Shown piece after piece: positions 8,676-17,347 of a DNA stretch of 64,000 nt. The position numbers and the translations under genes were made by a program. Every line of letters begins with the position of its first letter. Within the stretch, counting starts at the first letter, position 1. Source of the DNA: Bog-473 sp963707835. Lineage in GTDB: Bacteria; Actinomycetota; Acidimicrobiia; Acidimicrobiales; RAAP-2. The notes under the pieces were generated by a model, which saw only the letters and a list, made by a program, of their open reading frames with translations, was not told where the DNA came from and did no database searches. The stretch spans positions 1 through 64,000 of the forward strand of contig CAVPRI010000001.1 in NCBI GenBank assembly GCA_963707835.1, written 5' to 3'.

Positions 8676-10256
8676 TCAGAACGTGTGGTGGTGGCATCGG
8701 TCAGTGCCGTCGGACGATACCGTGCCCCGGCGTACGAAGGGCCCGAGGGCCGCCCCGGTCAGGGCCACCGAGGCGGCGACGAGCATGACCACGTGAAATC
8801 CCGCCATGAAGGCGGCGTGGCTGGCTTCGGTGATGGCACTTGCGAGCCGACCCGTGTCTCCGGCTGGTACTGGAGCGAGGCCCTGGGACACCTGGTCGGC
8901 GGCCTTGGTCACCTGATGGGTTACCGATACCGGAACGCCCCTCGAGGCGAGATCGCCCGAGAGTGCGCGGGTCACCTGGAGTCCAAGAATCGAGCCGCAG
9001 ACTGCCGTGCCCAGCACCCCTCCGAGCTGAATCGCCGTCGTCTGGAGGCCTCCGGCTACCCCTGCGTCGTCCTCGGAGGTGTTCCCGATGATGGCATCCG
9101 TGGCCGCCGTCACCACCAGACCGATACCGAGACCGAGCAGGACGAAGGGGGGCCATAGGTGGAGGTAGGACGAGTGCACCTGGAGGGTCACGAAGCTGAG
9201 CAGCGCGAGCGACGACGCGGTCAGGCCCAGGGTGATCGGGAGCCACGGTCCGAACCGGTCAGTGAGCCGGGCTCCGATTGGGCTGGACACGGCGAAGGTG
9301 ATGGTGAGGGGAAACAACCGCAGTCCTGCCGCCACCGGGCTGTAGCCATGGACGTTTTGGAGGTAGAGCGAGACGAAGAAGAGAACACCGAACAGGGCGA
9401 AGAAGTCCAAGAGTACGACGACCGTCCCGACCGAGACAGAGCGATCCCGGAAGATCCGCAGAGGGAGGAGGGGGTGGGCGCTGCGATGCTCGATCACGAC
9501 GAACAGTCCGACGAGCAGCAGGCCGAGGCCAATCAGGGCCAGGGTGCCGGCCGTCATCCAGCCCCAGCTCTGGGCCTTGATCAGTCCGTAGACGACCGCC
9601 GTGAGGCCGAGACCGAGGGTAAGGGTCCCGGCGACGTCGAAGCGTTGAGCGACCGACTCGCGCGACTCTCGGAGCACAAGCGCGCCGATGGCCAGGGCGA
9701 CCGCGCCGATCGGTACGTTGATGAAGAAGACACTCTCCCAGGAAAGGTGCTCGACGAAGAGTCCGCCAACGATCGGGCCGGCGGCCGTCGCGATGGCCGT
9801 CGCCGAGACCCAGATACCGATGGCCCGATTCAATTCGTCAGCTGGGTAGGCCGTCCGCAGGAGGGCCAACGAGTTCGGCAAGAGACAGGCTCCGAAAGCG
9901 CCCTGTGCGCAGCGCAGCACGACAACGCCGTCGATCGTGCCAACAAGTCCAATACACAGCGATGTCAGGGCGAACCCCACCACTCCCGTCAGGAAGACCC
10001 GGCGACGCCCGAAGTGGTCACCGAGCTTTCCCCCCAAGATGAGGCTCACGGCGATGACGAGCAGGTAGGAGTTGGTGACCCACTGCAGATCGGCCAACGA
10101 CGCGTGCAGATCCCTGCCGATGTAGGGATTGGCCACGGCCACGACCGTCCCGTCGACACCGACCATGATGATCCCGAGCGTGACGGCGACCAGGGTCAGC
10201 CGGGGATCATCACGCAAGCGGGCCCGTCGGGATGTGCCGGTGTTGCCCCCGGTCAC
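8676..10256 (-). CDS. MFS drug exporter, DHA2 (EmrB/QacA) family
   Basis: 526 residues with about 14 membrane segments, the DHA2 count. Motif A GGKLGDHFGRRR follows helix 2; the helix-5 antiporter motif AAGPIVGGLF is present; an early D (GVDGTVVAVANPYIG) sits in TM1 as in QacA relatives. Proton-driven export of hydrophobic or cationic compounds is expected. It precedes the P450 on the same strand with 79 bp between, so co-expression with the monooxygenase is possible. C-terminus is His-rich (CHHHTF). Confidence 0.85.
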   Translation of the reverse strand: MTGGNTGTSRRARLRDDPRLTLVAVTLGIIMVGVDGTVVAVANPYIGRDLHASLADLQWVTNSYLLVIAVSLILGGKLGDHFGRRRVFLTGVVGFALTSLCIGLVGTIDGVVVLRCAQGAFGACLLPNSLALLRTAYPADELNRAIGIWVSATAIATAAGPIVGGLFVEHLSWESVFFINVPIGAVALAIGALVLRESRESVAQRFDVAGTLTLGLGLTAVVYGLIKAQSWGWMTAGTLALIGLGLLLVGLFVVIEHRSAHPLLPLRIFRDRSVSVGTVVVLLDFFALFGVLFFVSLYLQNVHGYSPVAAGLRLFPLTITFAVSSPIGARLTDRFGPWLPITLGLTASSLALLSFVTLQVHSSYLHLWPPFVLLGLGIGLVVTAATDAIIGNTSEDDAGVAGGLQTTAIQLGGVLGTAVCGSILGLQVTRALSGDLASRGVPVSVTHQVTKAADQVSQGLAPVPAGDTGRLASAITEASHAAFMAGFHVVMLVAASVALTGAALGPFVRRGTVSSDGTDRCHHHTF

Positions 10257-10373
10257 GGGCCTTTCCCGAAGCTGGTCACTGCAGGCCCCGGAGACACGAC
10301 CGACGAGGTTACCGGGATCGGGCCAACGTGCGATCCCGATACGGCCGGCGGGTTCGTGGCGTCGGCATGCTCC

Positions 10374-10919
10374 TCAAGAGGTCGAGCGGAAGGCGGCTTC
10401 GGCCCGGTCGAACTCGCGCCGCACCGCGTCGAGATCATAGGGCTGCTCCGTCAGCGTCGTAGGGTCCCATTGACTTCGCCGAGTTCCAACGAAGTCTCCG
10501 CCGTAGACGTGAATGGCCCCCGTGTACGAGTGCTGAGCTGGGTTGTGGACACTGTGAATGACGTCGTCACCCAACAGGAGCACTGCGCGGTCGGTGAGTT
10601 CCTTTCCCCCTGAGGGGATCAGGGAGTCGCCATGTCGTCGGTAGAAGGTGTTGTCCTCACGGCCGCCGTAAATGGCGATGGCGGCCCACATGCGGTGGTC
10701 GTGGGGGAACAAGGACATCATCGGGGGCCAGATCACGTTGAGGACGGTCAGGTCGGGGGATCGGTGCAAGATGTGCAGCCCGACCGTCGTCTCATTCCCC
10801 TCACTGGTCAATGTTCCGTCCGTGACGGACCGAGCCAGCACCTCTCGGATAGCTCCTCTTGCGTCCGGATCGCTGATCGCCTCGATGCAGGCAGCAACCA
10901 ATGCATCCGTTGCGGTCAT
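10374..10919 (-). CDS. cupin-type thiol dioxygenase-like protein
   Basis: ATG 10919 follows GGAGGTGGGTC; 181 residues. The core FPHDHRMWAAIAIYGGREDN is a cupin metal-binding motif (His-x-His ... Glu), with a second His in VIHSVHNPAQHSYTGAIHVY. This arrangement is seen in cysteine-dioxygenase-like and related non-haem iron proteins; substrate not assignable. A leading 20 residues in the longer frame lack a ribosome site, so the shorter start is used. Confidence 0.65.
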   Translation of the reverse strand: MTATDALVAACIEAISDPDARGAIREVLARSVTDGTLTSEGNETTVGLHILHRSPDLTVLNVIWPPMMSLFPHDHRMWAAIAIYGGREDNTFYRRHGDSLIPSGGKELTDRAVLLLGDDVIHSVHNPAQHSYTGAIHVYGGDFVGTRRSQWDPTTLTEQPYDLDAVRREFDRAEAAFRSTS

Positions 10920-11227
10920 GACCCACCTCCGACCTCGGGCGAGACCGGCCGTCCCGAACGACGGGGTAACTCGAACCACCCTGTCGGTCCGCTCTTCGTC
11001 ACCCGCTCAACGATCCGTGGATTCGGAGCGATCAAGATAGGACCTCAACTCACCGACCAGTTCTCTTCCGCATCGACGCGTGCACCATCGATGAAGCTCC
11101 ACTTGCGACGCCGGAGCAAGGGGCTACCAATCAACTCGCAGGTTGCCCGCCGTTGGAGCTTTGCCGCCTCTGGCGCATTGATCAAGCCGCCGGCGCGCCG
11201 AGTAGGGCTTCGACGTTCACGCCGTTG
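10920..11227. other. intergenic between methyltransferase end and cupin gene
   Basis: About 300 bp without a supported gene. It holds the ribosome site and presumably the promoter of the cupin gene; no strong palindrome or hairpin was noticed. Confidence 0.3.
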
Positions 11228-11860
11228 TCAACAAGGGCCCTGGCCTGGTGAGCTGAGCGGCTGACGAGCACGAACCAGAACGTCGATCGCCACGGCCTCC
11301 CCCTCCGGAGTAGACACCGGCCGGCGGACACGCTCCGCCCTCTCAATCGTGAGGACCGACCCGATGTCACCGACCACGTCATCGGGTCCGTAGAGGACCG
11401 CCGGGTCCTGTGGCCCGCCGAATCCCTCAGTGAGATTCGACAGGTCATGAGCGACCACGAGCATCGTTCCGTCCCGTGCCACTGACTTCGCCATCCGCGC
11501 CAAGACGCTGTGCCGAAGGTCTTGAGGGAGATGCAGGTACATCACCTCGACCAGGTCGTAGGTGTTCGGTGGCTCCCATGTCGTGAGGTCGGCCTGCACC
11601 CAATCCGCCCTGACGCCCCTCAGCGTCGCCAACCGACGGGCCTTGTCGAGTCCCACCGCAGAGAAGTCCACACCGACGACCTGCCACCCGATGCTCGCGA
11701 GCCACACGGCGTTGCGACCCTCGCCGCAGGCCACGTCCAGCGCAGTCCCGGGTCGCAGGTCGGTGACCTCATCGACGAGGAATCGATTCGGACCGGCGCC
11801 CCAGACCAGCTCGCCGGACCCATAGCGCTCGTCCCACCCGTGCTGGTCCATTGTGCTCAT
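11228..11860 (-). CDS. class I SAM-dependent methyltransferase
   Basis: 210 residues. Motif I LDVACGEGRNAVWLA, motif II VVGVDFSAVGLDKA, a VQADLTTW strand and later YDLVEVMYLHLP are in order, as in the TehB/UbiE-like group; the short N-terminus WDERYGSGELVWGAGPNRFL is typical of TehB-like enzymes acting on small molecules (tellurite or selenite detoxification in relatives). It is divergent from the MMPL transporter, with two CsoR-type boxes between, so it may be part of the same stress response. Confidence 0.8.
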   Translation of the reverse strand: MSTMDQHGWDERYGSGELVWGAGPNRFLVDEVTDLRPGTALDVACGEGRNAVWLASIGWQVVGVDFSAVGLDKARRLATLRGVRADWVQADLTTWEPPNTYDLVEVMYLHLPQDLRHSVLARMAKSVARDGTMLVVAHDLSNLTEGFGGPQDPAVLYGPDDVVGDIGSVLTIERAERVRRPVSTPEGEAVAIDVLVRARQPLSSPGQGPC

Positions 11861-11911
11861 CGCATCGCTCCCTCCGCCTTGGCATATCTCTCAGTCTGAA
11901 CCGAGATGGGG

Positions 11912-11963
11912 TTGATACCCCCGGGGGTACCATGCTACGTTGCTAGATACCCCCATAGGTATC
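11912..11963 (+). promoter_or_regulatory. double CsoR/CstR-type operator and promoter of the MMPL gene
   Basis: Box 1 at 11916-11929 is a perfect palindrome TACCCCCGGGGGTA; box 2 at 11946-11963 is GATACCCCCATAGGTATC with perfect 6-bp arms. The C-run/G-run arms flanked by TA are the hallmark of CsoR-family operators. A possible promoter, TTGATA (11912-11917) and TACGTT (11936-11941), has box 1 in its spacer, suiting repression. Either divergent gene could be controlled. Confidence 0.65.
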
Positions 11964-12015
11964 ACGCTCCCGCCCCTCTGGGACGCGGAGAGCGGTCTGA
12001 CAAAGGACGTTTCCC

Positions 12016-14274
12016 ATGACGACGACCCGAGGAGCCGGTCTCGAAGCACCCGACGTGGCGGTGGGGAGCGGTGTGGCCCACCCGTCGGCCGGGACCCCGG
12101 AGAGCGCTCGAGCCGACGAGGCCACCGCGCACGGGACCGGTCCGGGACCGTTCGCCCGGCTCGGCCGCTGGGCCGCTACCCACTTTCGGCGCGTGCTCGT
12201 CGTGTGGCTCCTCGTCCTCCTCGGCTTCGGATTCTTTGCCATCCACGTGGAGAACGCTCTGGCTGGCGCCGGATGGCAGGCCTCGAACAGCCAGTCCGTC
12301 GCGGCACGGGCCATCGTCGAGAGGAACTTCTCTGGCCTGGGTGCCACCGGCCTGCAGGTCGTGGTCGTCGACCACCACGGTCCGATTGCCTCCGACCCGC
12401 AGGCCCAGGCCATCGTGGCCGAAGCGACAAACGTCCTCCACAACGATCCCCGGGTGTCCACCGTCGTCCCGCCACAGGCGGGTGTCTCGCTCTCACGAGA
12501 TGGACGGACCGCGGTCATCACGGCGGGGTCCGCCGCCGACTCCAACAAGATGGTGCAGGCGGCCGATGCGGTCGCGACGCCCCTCAGCAAGCTCTCCACC
12601 TCGGCGGTCAGCGTCACGCTGACCGGGGACAGCGCCCTGTGGGCCAACTTCAACACGGCCAACCGCTCGGCCATGTTGCGATCCGAGATGCTCTCGTGGC
12701 CGGTGACGATCATCATCTTGATCATCGCCTTCGGCAGCCTGGTGGCCGCCGGCTTGCCGCTGCTGTTGACCATGGCCGGTCTCCTCGTGGCGGCCGGAGC
12801 CCTGGTCATCACCACGAAATTCACGCCCGTGTCCATCTGGGCGCTGAACTTCGCCCTGATGTTCGCCCTGGCCTTGGGCATCGACTACGCGCTCTTCCTG
12901 GTCATGCGCTTCCGCAGCGCGCTCGAACGCCGTGGCGCGCAACCGGGGGACCGGGAGGCAATCGTCGCCTCGGTGGCCGAGACGGTCGACACGGCCGGCA
13001 AGGCCGTGGCCTTCAGCGCACTCACGGTCTTGGCTTCGCTGGCGGCCATCTTGATCGTGCCGAGTCCGGCCTTCCGGTCAATGGCCCTCGGCATCATGCT
13101 GTCAGTCATTGCCGTGCTCGCGGCGACCCTGACCCTCTTGCCCGCCGTACTTGGCAAGCTAGGGACGAACATCAACAAGGGCAGCATTCGGTTGCGGCGC
13201 GGTCCTCGGGCCGAAGGCGAGGAGGGTCCGCTCGACCGGGCCCTGCACTCATGGGGCAAGTTCTTGTGGCGTCATCCGTTCCCCGCCGGCGCAGCAGCCG
13301 TTGTCTTGCTTCTTCTGGCGGCCGCGCCGATCATCGGGATGCGGACCAACATGCCCTCGATCACCATCGTGCCGGCCAGCAACAACGCCCGGGTGGGGTA
13401 TTACCAGGTGACCGATGCCTTCGGCCCCGGCACTCCGGGCACCCTCCAGGTGGTGGTTCCCAAGGGTGAGCAAGCCCAGGCTCTCGCCACGCTGGCTCAC
13501 AGCGCCGGGGTGGCCGGTGTCGCGCCCGGGCCGACCAGCGCCGGGTGGACCCTCGACCAGGTGGTCCCCACCACCGGCCCCTCGACGACGGCGACCGGCA
13601 TGACCATCGACCGGCTCCGACACGTGCTGCCGGCCGGGACGTTGGTCGGCGGGGCGGCGGCCGAAAACCACGACCTTCAGCAATCTCTGGCTTCGCACAC
13701 CCCTCTCGTCCTGGCCATCTTGGGCGTCTTCGGATTCCTGCTGCTGCTCATCGCCCTCGGTGCCCCGTTGATCGCCGCGCTCGGTGTCCTGATCACGGCG
13801 CTGTCCGTGGCCGGCGCATTCGGAATCGGTCGGCTGATCTTCCAGAACGGTGACCTTTCGGGTCTCCTCAACTTCCAGCCCCAGGGCTTCATCGACGCCT
13901 GGGCACCGCTGTTCTTCGGTGCCATGGTCTTCGGCGTGGCCATGGACTACACGCTGTTCATGCTGTCTGCGGCCAAGGAACGCTACGAGACCCACCCCGA
14001 CCCCGAGCACGCCATGGTCGGATCGATACGCACCTCGGGCCGGGTCGTGCTGTCGGCGGCCGCGGTGATGATCGCCGTGTTCCTGACCTTCGCTCTCTCG
14101 GGACCACTGGCCCCCAAGGAGATGGGGGTGATCCTCGCCATCGCCGTGGCCCTCGACGCCCTGGTAGTGCGCCTAGTGGTGCTGCCCGTTGCGCTGCGCT
14201 TGGGCGGTCACGGGGCCTGGCACCAGCCGAAGTGGCTCGGACGGATCCTGCCCAAAGTGAAGTTCTCCCACTGA
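12016..14274 (+). CDS. MMPL/RND-family transporter
   Basis: 752 residues, about 12 membrane helices in two repeats. Helix 4 motif GIDYALFLVMRFR and the equivalent MDYTLFMLSAAKERY carry the aspartates used for proton coupling in MmpL proteins; two extracytoplasmic porter-like domains lie between helices 1-2 and 7-8. AAGGAC precedes ATG 12016. MmpL proteins move lipids, siderophores or toxic hydrophobics. Its placement under CsoR-type boxes, next to a CsoR-like gene and sulfur genes, suggests export of a metal- or sulfur-stress product, which is inference. Confidence 0.88.
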   Translation: MTTTRGAGLEAPDVAVGSGVAHPSAGTPESARADEATAHGTGPGPFARLGRWAATHFRRVLVVWLLVLLGFGFFAIHVENALAGAGWQASNSQSVAARAIVERNFSGLGATGLQVVVVDHHGPIASDPQAQAIVAEATNVLHNDPRVSTVVPPQAGVSLSRDGRTAVITAGSAADSNKMVQAADAVATPLSKLSTSAVSVTLTGDSALWANFNTANRSAMLRSEMLSWPVTIIILIIAFGSLVAAGLPLLLTMAGLLVAAGALVITTKFTPVSIWALNFALMFALALGIDYALFLVMRFRSALERRGAQPGDREAIVASVAETVDTAGKAVAFSALTVLASLAAILIVPSPAFRSMALGIMLSVIAVLAATLTLLPAVLGKLGTNINKGSIRLRRGPRAEGEEGPLDRALHSWGKFLWRHPFPAGAAAVVLLLLAAAPIIGMRTNMPSITIVPASNNARVGYYQVTDAFGPGTPGTLQVVVPKGEQAQALATLAHSAGVAGVAPGPTSAGWTLDQVVPTTGPSTTATGMTIDRLRHVLPAGTLVGGAAAENHDLQQSLASHTPLVLAILGVFGFLLLLIALGAPLIAALGVLITALSVAGAFGIGRLIFQNGDLSGLLNFQPQGFIDAWAPLFFGAMVFGVAMDYTLFMLSAAKERYETHPDPEHAMVGSIRTSGRVVLSAAAVMIAVFLTFALSGPLAPKEMGVILAIAVALDALVVRLVVLPVALRLGGHGAWHQPKWLGRILPKVKFSH

Positions 14275-14328
14275 GAGGAACGCGTTCCCTGTGCTGAGCG
14301 GGTTACCGACGAGGGAGGAAGAGTGGTC

Positions 14329-14524
14329 ATGGAACTACCCGACGAAGCGATCCAGGACCTCCGCCTGCGGCTCAAGCGAATCGGAGGGCAGGTGCACGCC
14401 ATCGAGACGATGCTCTCCGATGGCCGTAAGTGTCGCGACATCGTGATCCAGCTGAGCGCGGCAACCAAGGCAGTCCGGGTACCCGCTCGACGAGGTCCAA
14501 CGATTGTTCGCCAAGTTGGAGTGA
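14329..14524 (+). pseudogene. CsoR/CstR-family repressor with internal deletion
   Basis: The N-terminal half, ELPDEAIQDLRLRLKRIGGQ and LSDGRKCRDIVIQLSAATKA, is a typical CsoR-family helix 1-2 with the first ligand cysteine (RKC). Directly after it, in another frame, comes the family's C-terminus GYPLDEVQRLFAKLE and a stop at 14522-14524. The roughly 25 residues that normally join them and carry the His and second Cys of the sensing site are absent and the frame is shifted. If real, the repressor cannot sense and probably cannot fold. Confidence 0.65.
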
Positions 14525-14580
14525 GCAGTGAGATCACACGGCAACGAAGCAACGAGCGAGGAGGAGGAGGAACAACAATC

Positions 14581-14791
14581 ATGGCATTCTCCAAGTTCAT
14601 GGCATCGAGTGCATGCCCGGGCTATCAGGATCATCGCCGGTCTGGCTCTGATCGTCGCCGGGGGGATCCTCGGTGGAGGTTGGTGGGCTCTCGCCGTCGT
14701 CGGCGTGATCCCGCTGGGCGCCGGCGCCCTCGACCTCTGCCTGTTCGATGCTCTTTTCCACAAGCCGCTCCCCGATTCGAAAGGCAAGCGC
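14581..14791 (+). pseudogene. DUF2892 membrane protein, frameshifted and running into next gene
   Basis: ATG 14581 begins MAFSKFMASSA; after a shift near 14610 the sequence continues IRIIAGLALIVAGGILGGG and WWALAVVGVIPLGAGALDLC, two membrane helices as in YgaP-like DUF2892 proteins found beside rhodaneses and in CstR operons. No stop separates it from the FrnE-like protein downstream: after LFHKPLPDSKGKR comes the next gene's ATG. Confidence 0.55.
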
Positions 14792-15436
14792 ATGAACACG
14801 ACGCCGGCTCCCATCATCGAGGTGTTCGCTGACATCTGGTGTCCGTTCACCCATGTCGGGCTCCGGGCGATAGACGAGCAGCGCATCCGCGCCGGCCGCA
14901 CCGACGCGGGGATCCGGGTCCGGGCGTGGCCGCTCGAGCTGGTGAACGGGGCACCGCTCGACCCGGTCATGACCAAGGAGCACGCCGATGATCTGCGACG
15001 CCAGGTGGCCCCCCATATGTTCCGCCACCTCGACGTCGAGCGGTTCCCGCGTTCGACCCTCGATGCCCTCGAACTGGCCAACCGCGCCTATCGCACCAGT
15101 CTCCAGGTCGGCGAGCGGGTTAGCTTCTCGCTGCGCGACCTCCTCTTCGAAAACGGTTGTGACATCTCGGACCTGAGCACGCTCGAGCAGGTGGCGAGCG
15201 AGTACGGCATCGAGATGCCCGACGAGTCCGATCATGCCGACGTGGTCGCGGACTGGCATGCCGGCGTTCAGCGTGGCGTCCTCGGCTCGCCACACTTCTT
15301 CTGTGGCACCGCCGACGTGTTCTGTCCCTCGCTCCATATCTCCAACGACCCCGACCGGGGAGTATCGATCGTCAGGGACGCTTCACGTCTGACGGAGTTC
15401 TTGGAACGGTGCTTGGCCCAACCCGGAACCGCATGA
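14792..15436 (+). CDS. FrnE-like DsbA family thioredoxin-fold protein
   Basis: 214 residues from ATG 14792. Opening IIEVFADIWCPFTHVGLRAI is the DsbA/FrnE strand-helix but the motif is WCPFT, one Cys without the second; later GVQRGVLGSPHFFCGTADVF contains the cis-Pro loop GSPHF and another Cys. An all-helical insert fills the middle. One redox cysteine in the motif points to an isomerase, glutathione- or persulfide-handling role rather than disulfide formation. The membrane protein upstream is in the same frame, so a membrane-anchored fusion is possible. Confidence 0.75.
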   Translation: MNTTPAPIIEVFADIWCPFTHVGLRAIDEQRIRAGRTDAGIRVRAWPLELVNGAPLDPVMTKEHADDLRRQVAPHMFRHLDVERFPRSTLDALELANRAYRTSLQVGERVSFSLRDLLFENGCDISDLSTLEQVASEYGIEMPDESDHADVVADWHAGVQRGVLGSPHFFCGTADVFCPSLHISNDPDRGVSIVRDASRLTEFLERCLAQPGTA

Positions 15437-15451
15437 TTGTGTTGGCCGCTC

Positions 15452-15469
15452 GATACCCCTGGGAGTAGC
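15452..15469 (+). promoter_or_regulatory. third CsoR/CstR-type box
   Basis: GATACCCCTGGGAGTAGC resembles the two boxes at 11916 and 11946 (TACCCC arm, imperfect GGGAGTA arm). It lies 16 bp after the FrnE-like stop and upstream of the SQR-like gene, where it could control a second transcript SQR-TusE-DsrE2. Confidence 0.5.
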
Positions 15470-15473
15470 ACGA

Positions 15474-15623
15474 GTGGTCGTTCCTGGGCGGGGAGATTGG
15501 CCGTCCGCGTCCCTCCACCTCACCTACACCTGCGAGGGAGCGGCGGCCTTCGAGTACGCATTCAACGTGGAGAACGAGGTCTGTCAGGCGGAGGTCCGCG
15601 ACCTGGCCGACATCGTCTACTGA
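15474..15623 (+). CDS. possible small protein of 49 residues
   Basis: GTG 15474 opens a frame whose second half, LTYTCEGAAAFEYAFNVENE then VCQAEVRDLADIVY, looks like genuine protein (acidic, two Cys) while the first ten residues do not. It may be the C-terminal remnant of a larger sulfur-island gene. No family assigned. Confidence 0.3.
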   Translation: MVVPGRGDWPSASLHLTYTCEGAAAFEYAFNVENEVCQAEVRDLADIVY

Positions 15624-15742
15624 AAGGCGAGTACGAGGGGGCCCCTTCGTGCAGTAGTTCCCGAGTGACGGAACGGGGACCTTGGACCCTTCCGGGCGTT
15701 CGTCCCGAGGGACAAGATGGCCCCGAGAGAACGGGAGTAGGT

Positions 15743-17005
15743 ATGTATCGCATCGTTGTGTTGGGTGCGGGGACAGGTGGGACGTTGGCCGCCAACCGGT
15801 TGCGTCGCGCCTACAACGAGGCAGATGCGTCCATCACCGTTATCGACCAGGACGACCGTCACGTCTACCAACCAGGGCTGCTCTTCGTTCCTTTTGGTCT
15901 TGCCCAGCCCGAGGACATCGTGCGTCCGCGCGGGCGCCAGCTCCACCGCGGCATCGAATACGTGGTGGACCCGATCCAGCGAGTGGAGTTGGAAGAACGC
16001 CGTGTGCACCTGAGCACAGGGCGAGAGTTCGACTACGACGTCCTGATCGTGGCGACCGGCGCCACTCTGGCACCCGAGGAAACCGAGGGGCTGACCGGCG
16101 AAGGCTGGAAGGAGCGGGTCTTCACCTTCTACGACCTCGAAGGTGCCGAGGCACTGGCCGACCGACTCAACTGGTTCCATGAGGGCCGGCTCGTCGTGAA
16201 TGTGGTCGAGATGCCGATCAAGTGCCCGGTCGCTCCATTGGAATTCTGCTTCTTGGCGGACTGGTTCCTGCGCGAGCGCGGCGTGCGTGACGACGTGGAG
16301 CTGGGCTACGTCACTCCCCTCGATGGCGCCTTCACCAAGCCGGTCGCCAGCAGCCGACTGGACGGGATGCTCAAGGACCGGGGGATCGAGCTGGTGACCG
16401 AGTTCAACACGGGCGAGGTCGACGGTGGTGGTGGCCGCCTGGTGTCCTACGACGAGCGCGAAATCCCCTTCGACCTGGCCGTCGTGGTGCCGGTCCACAA
16501 CGGCGCCGCCTATGTGACCCGCTCTCCGGGCCTGGGCGACGCCCTCGGGTTCGTCCTGACCGACGAGCACACCTTGCAGTCGAACGCCTCCCCGCACGTG
16601 TTCGCCCTCGGCGACGCCGCGTCGGTCCCCACCTCCAAGGCCGGCTCGGTGACCCACTTCGAGGGCGAGGTCTTGGTCGAGAACGTGCAGCGCTTCCTGG
16701 CCGGGCAAGGCCTCGACGCCTCTTACGACGGGCATGCCAACTGTTTCATCGAAACAGGATTTTCCAAGGCCATGTTGATCGACTTCAACTACGACACCGA
16801 ACCGCTGCCCGGTCGCTTCCCGTCCTCAGTCGGGTTGCCTCTGATGAAGGAGTCGCACCTGAACCACCTCGGGAAGCTGCTTTTCCAATGGTTCTACTGG
16901 CACACCCTCCTACCCGGCCGCGACATCCCGGGCGTGCACAGCGCGATGCCAACGAGCGGCAAGAACCGGGGGGCCGCCCCGAGCGAGGAGGTATCTGCAT
17001 CATGA
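15743..17005 (+). CDS. sulfide:quinone reductase-like FAD oxidoreductase
   Basis: 420 residues from ATG 15743 (GGGAGTAG ribosome site); the frame is open further upstream but the sequence there is not protein-like. FAD dinucleotide motif VVLGAGTGGTLAANRL at 5-20; second motif region VATGATLAPEE; IKCPVAPLEFCFLADWF with Cys161, and Cys334 in NCFIETGF, the expected redox-active pair; C-terminus DFNYDTEPLPG and an amphipathic tail for membrane binding. Expected reaction: sulfide oxidation to persulfide or polysulfide with electrons to quinone. Overlaps the TusE gene by 4 nt (ATGA). Confidence 0.85.
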   Translation: MYRIVVLGAGTGGTLAANRLRRAYNEADASITVIDQDDRHVYQPGLLFVPFGLAQPEDIVRPRGRQLHRGIEYVVDPIQRVELEERRVHLSTGREFDYDVLIVATGATLAPEETEGLTGEGWKERVFTFYDLEGAEALADRLNWFHEGRLVVNVVEMPIKCPVAPLEFCFLADWFLRERGVRDDVELGYVTPLDGAFTKPVASSRLDGMLKDRGIELVTEFNTGEVDGGGGRLVSYDEREIPFDLAVVVPVHNGAAYVTRSPGLGDALGFVLTDEHTLQSNASPHVFALGDAASVPTSKAGSVTHFEGEVLVENVQRFLAGQGLDASYDGHANCFIETGFSKAMLIDFNYDTEPLPGRFPSSVGLPLMKESHLNHLGKLLFQWFYWHTLLPGRDIPGVHSAMPTSGKNRGAAPSEEVSAS

Positions 17006-17319
17006 CAACCGACACCATCGCCGGCACCACGGTCGACCTCAACGACGAGGGGTTCCTCGTCGACCCGTCCCAATGGACCGACGAGATAGCGGTCGAGTTG
17101 GCTCGGCGCGAGGGCGTCGAGCCGCTGACCGAGCGGCACTGGCTGGTCATCCGCCTCATGCGCGACCAATACGAGCGGACGGGTTCGGGCCCGACCGTCC
17201 GGGTCCTGGGCAAGACGTCGGGGGTACCCATCAAGGAGCTCTACCAACTCTTCCCCAAGGGTCCGGCCAAGCTCGCCGCCAAGATCGCCGGCATTCCCAA
17301 GCCGCGCGGCTGCATCTGA
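17002..17319 (+). CDS. TusE/DsrC-family sulfur carrier
   Basis: 105 residues beginning at ATG 17002. Family signatures are DLNDEGFLVDPSQWTDEIA, LTERHWLVIRLMRDQY and the C-terminal arm ELYQLFPKGPAKLAAKIAG ending PKPRGCI, so the conserved persulfide-carrying cysteine is the penultimate residue. Lacks the extra upstream Cys of true dissimilatory DsrC, hence TusE-like. Takes sulfur from SQR or DsrE2 and passes it on. Operon with SQR (4-nt overlap) and DsrE2 (28-nt gap). Confidence 0.88.
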   Translation: MTTDTIAGTTVDLNDEGFLVDPSQWTDEIAVELARREGVEPLTERHWLVIRLMRDQYERTGSGPTVRVLGKTSGVPIKELYQLFPKGPAKLAAKIAGIPKPRGCI

Positions 17320-17347
17320 TCCCAGATCCCAGTGCGAAAGGAGCACC

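Noticed and set aside
9159..10613. Long plus-strand open frame (484 codons) opposite the MFS exporter
   Set aside because: Composition is Arg/Gln/Asp-rich without family motifs; it mirrors a G/C-rich third-position frame of the real membrane protein.
11940..13469. 509-codon frame overlapping the MMPL gene
   Set aside because: Low-complexity Arg/Gly-rich translation; MMPL has all motifs in its own frame.
12016..14274. Copper-efflux interpretation of the CsoR-box cluster
   Set aside because: No CopA ATPase, CopZ chaperone or multicopper oxidase is present, while SQR, TusE, DsrE2 and TSUP are; persulfide control fits better, though not proven.
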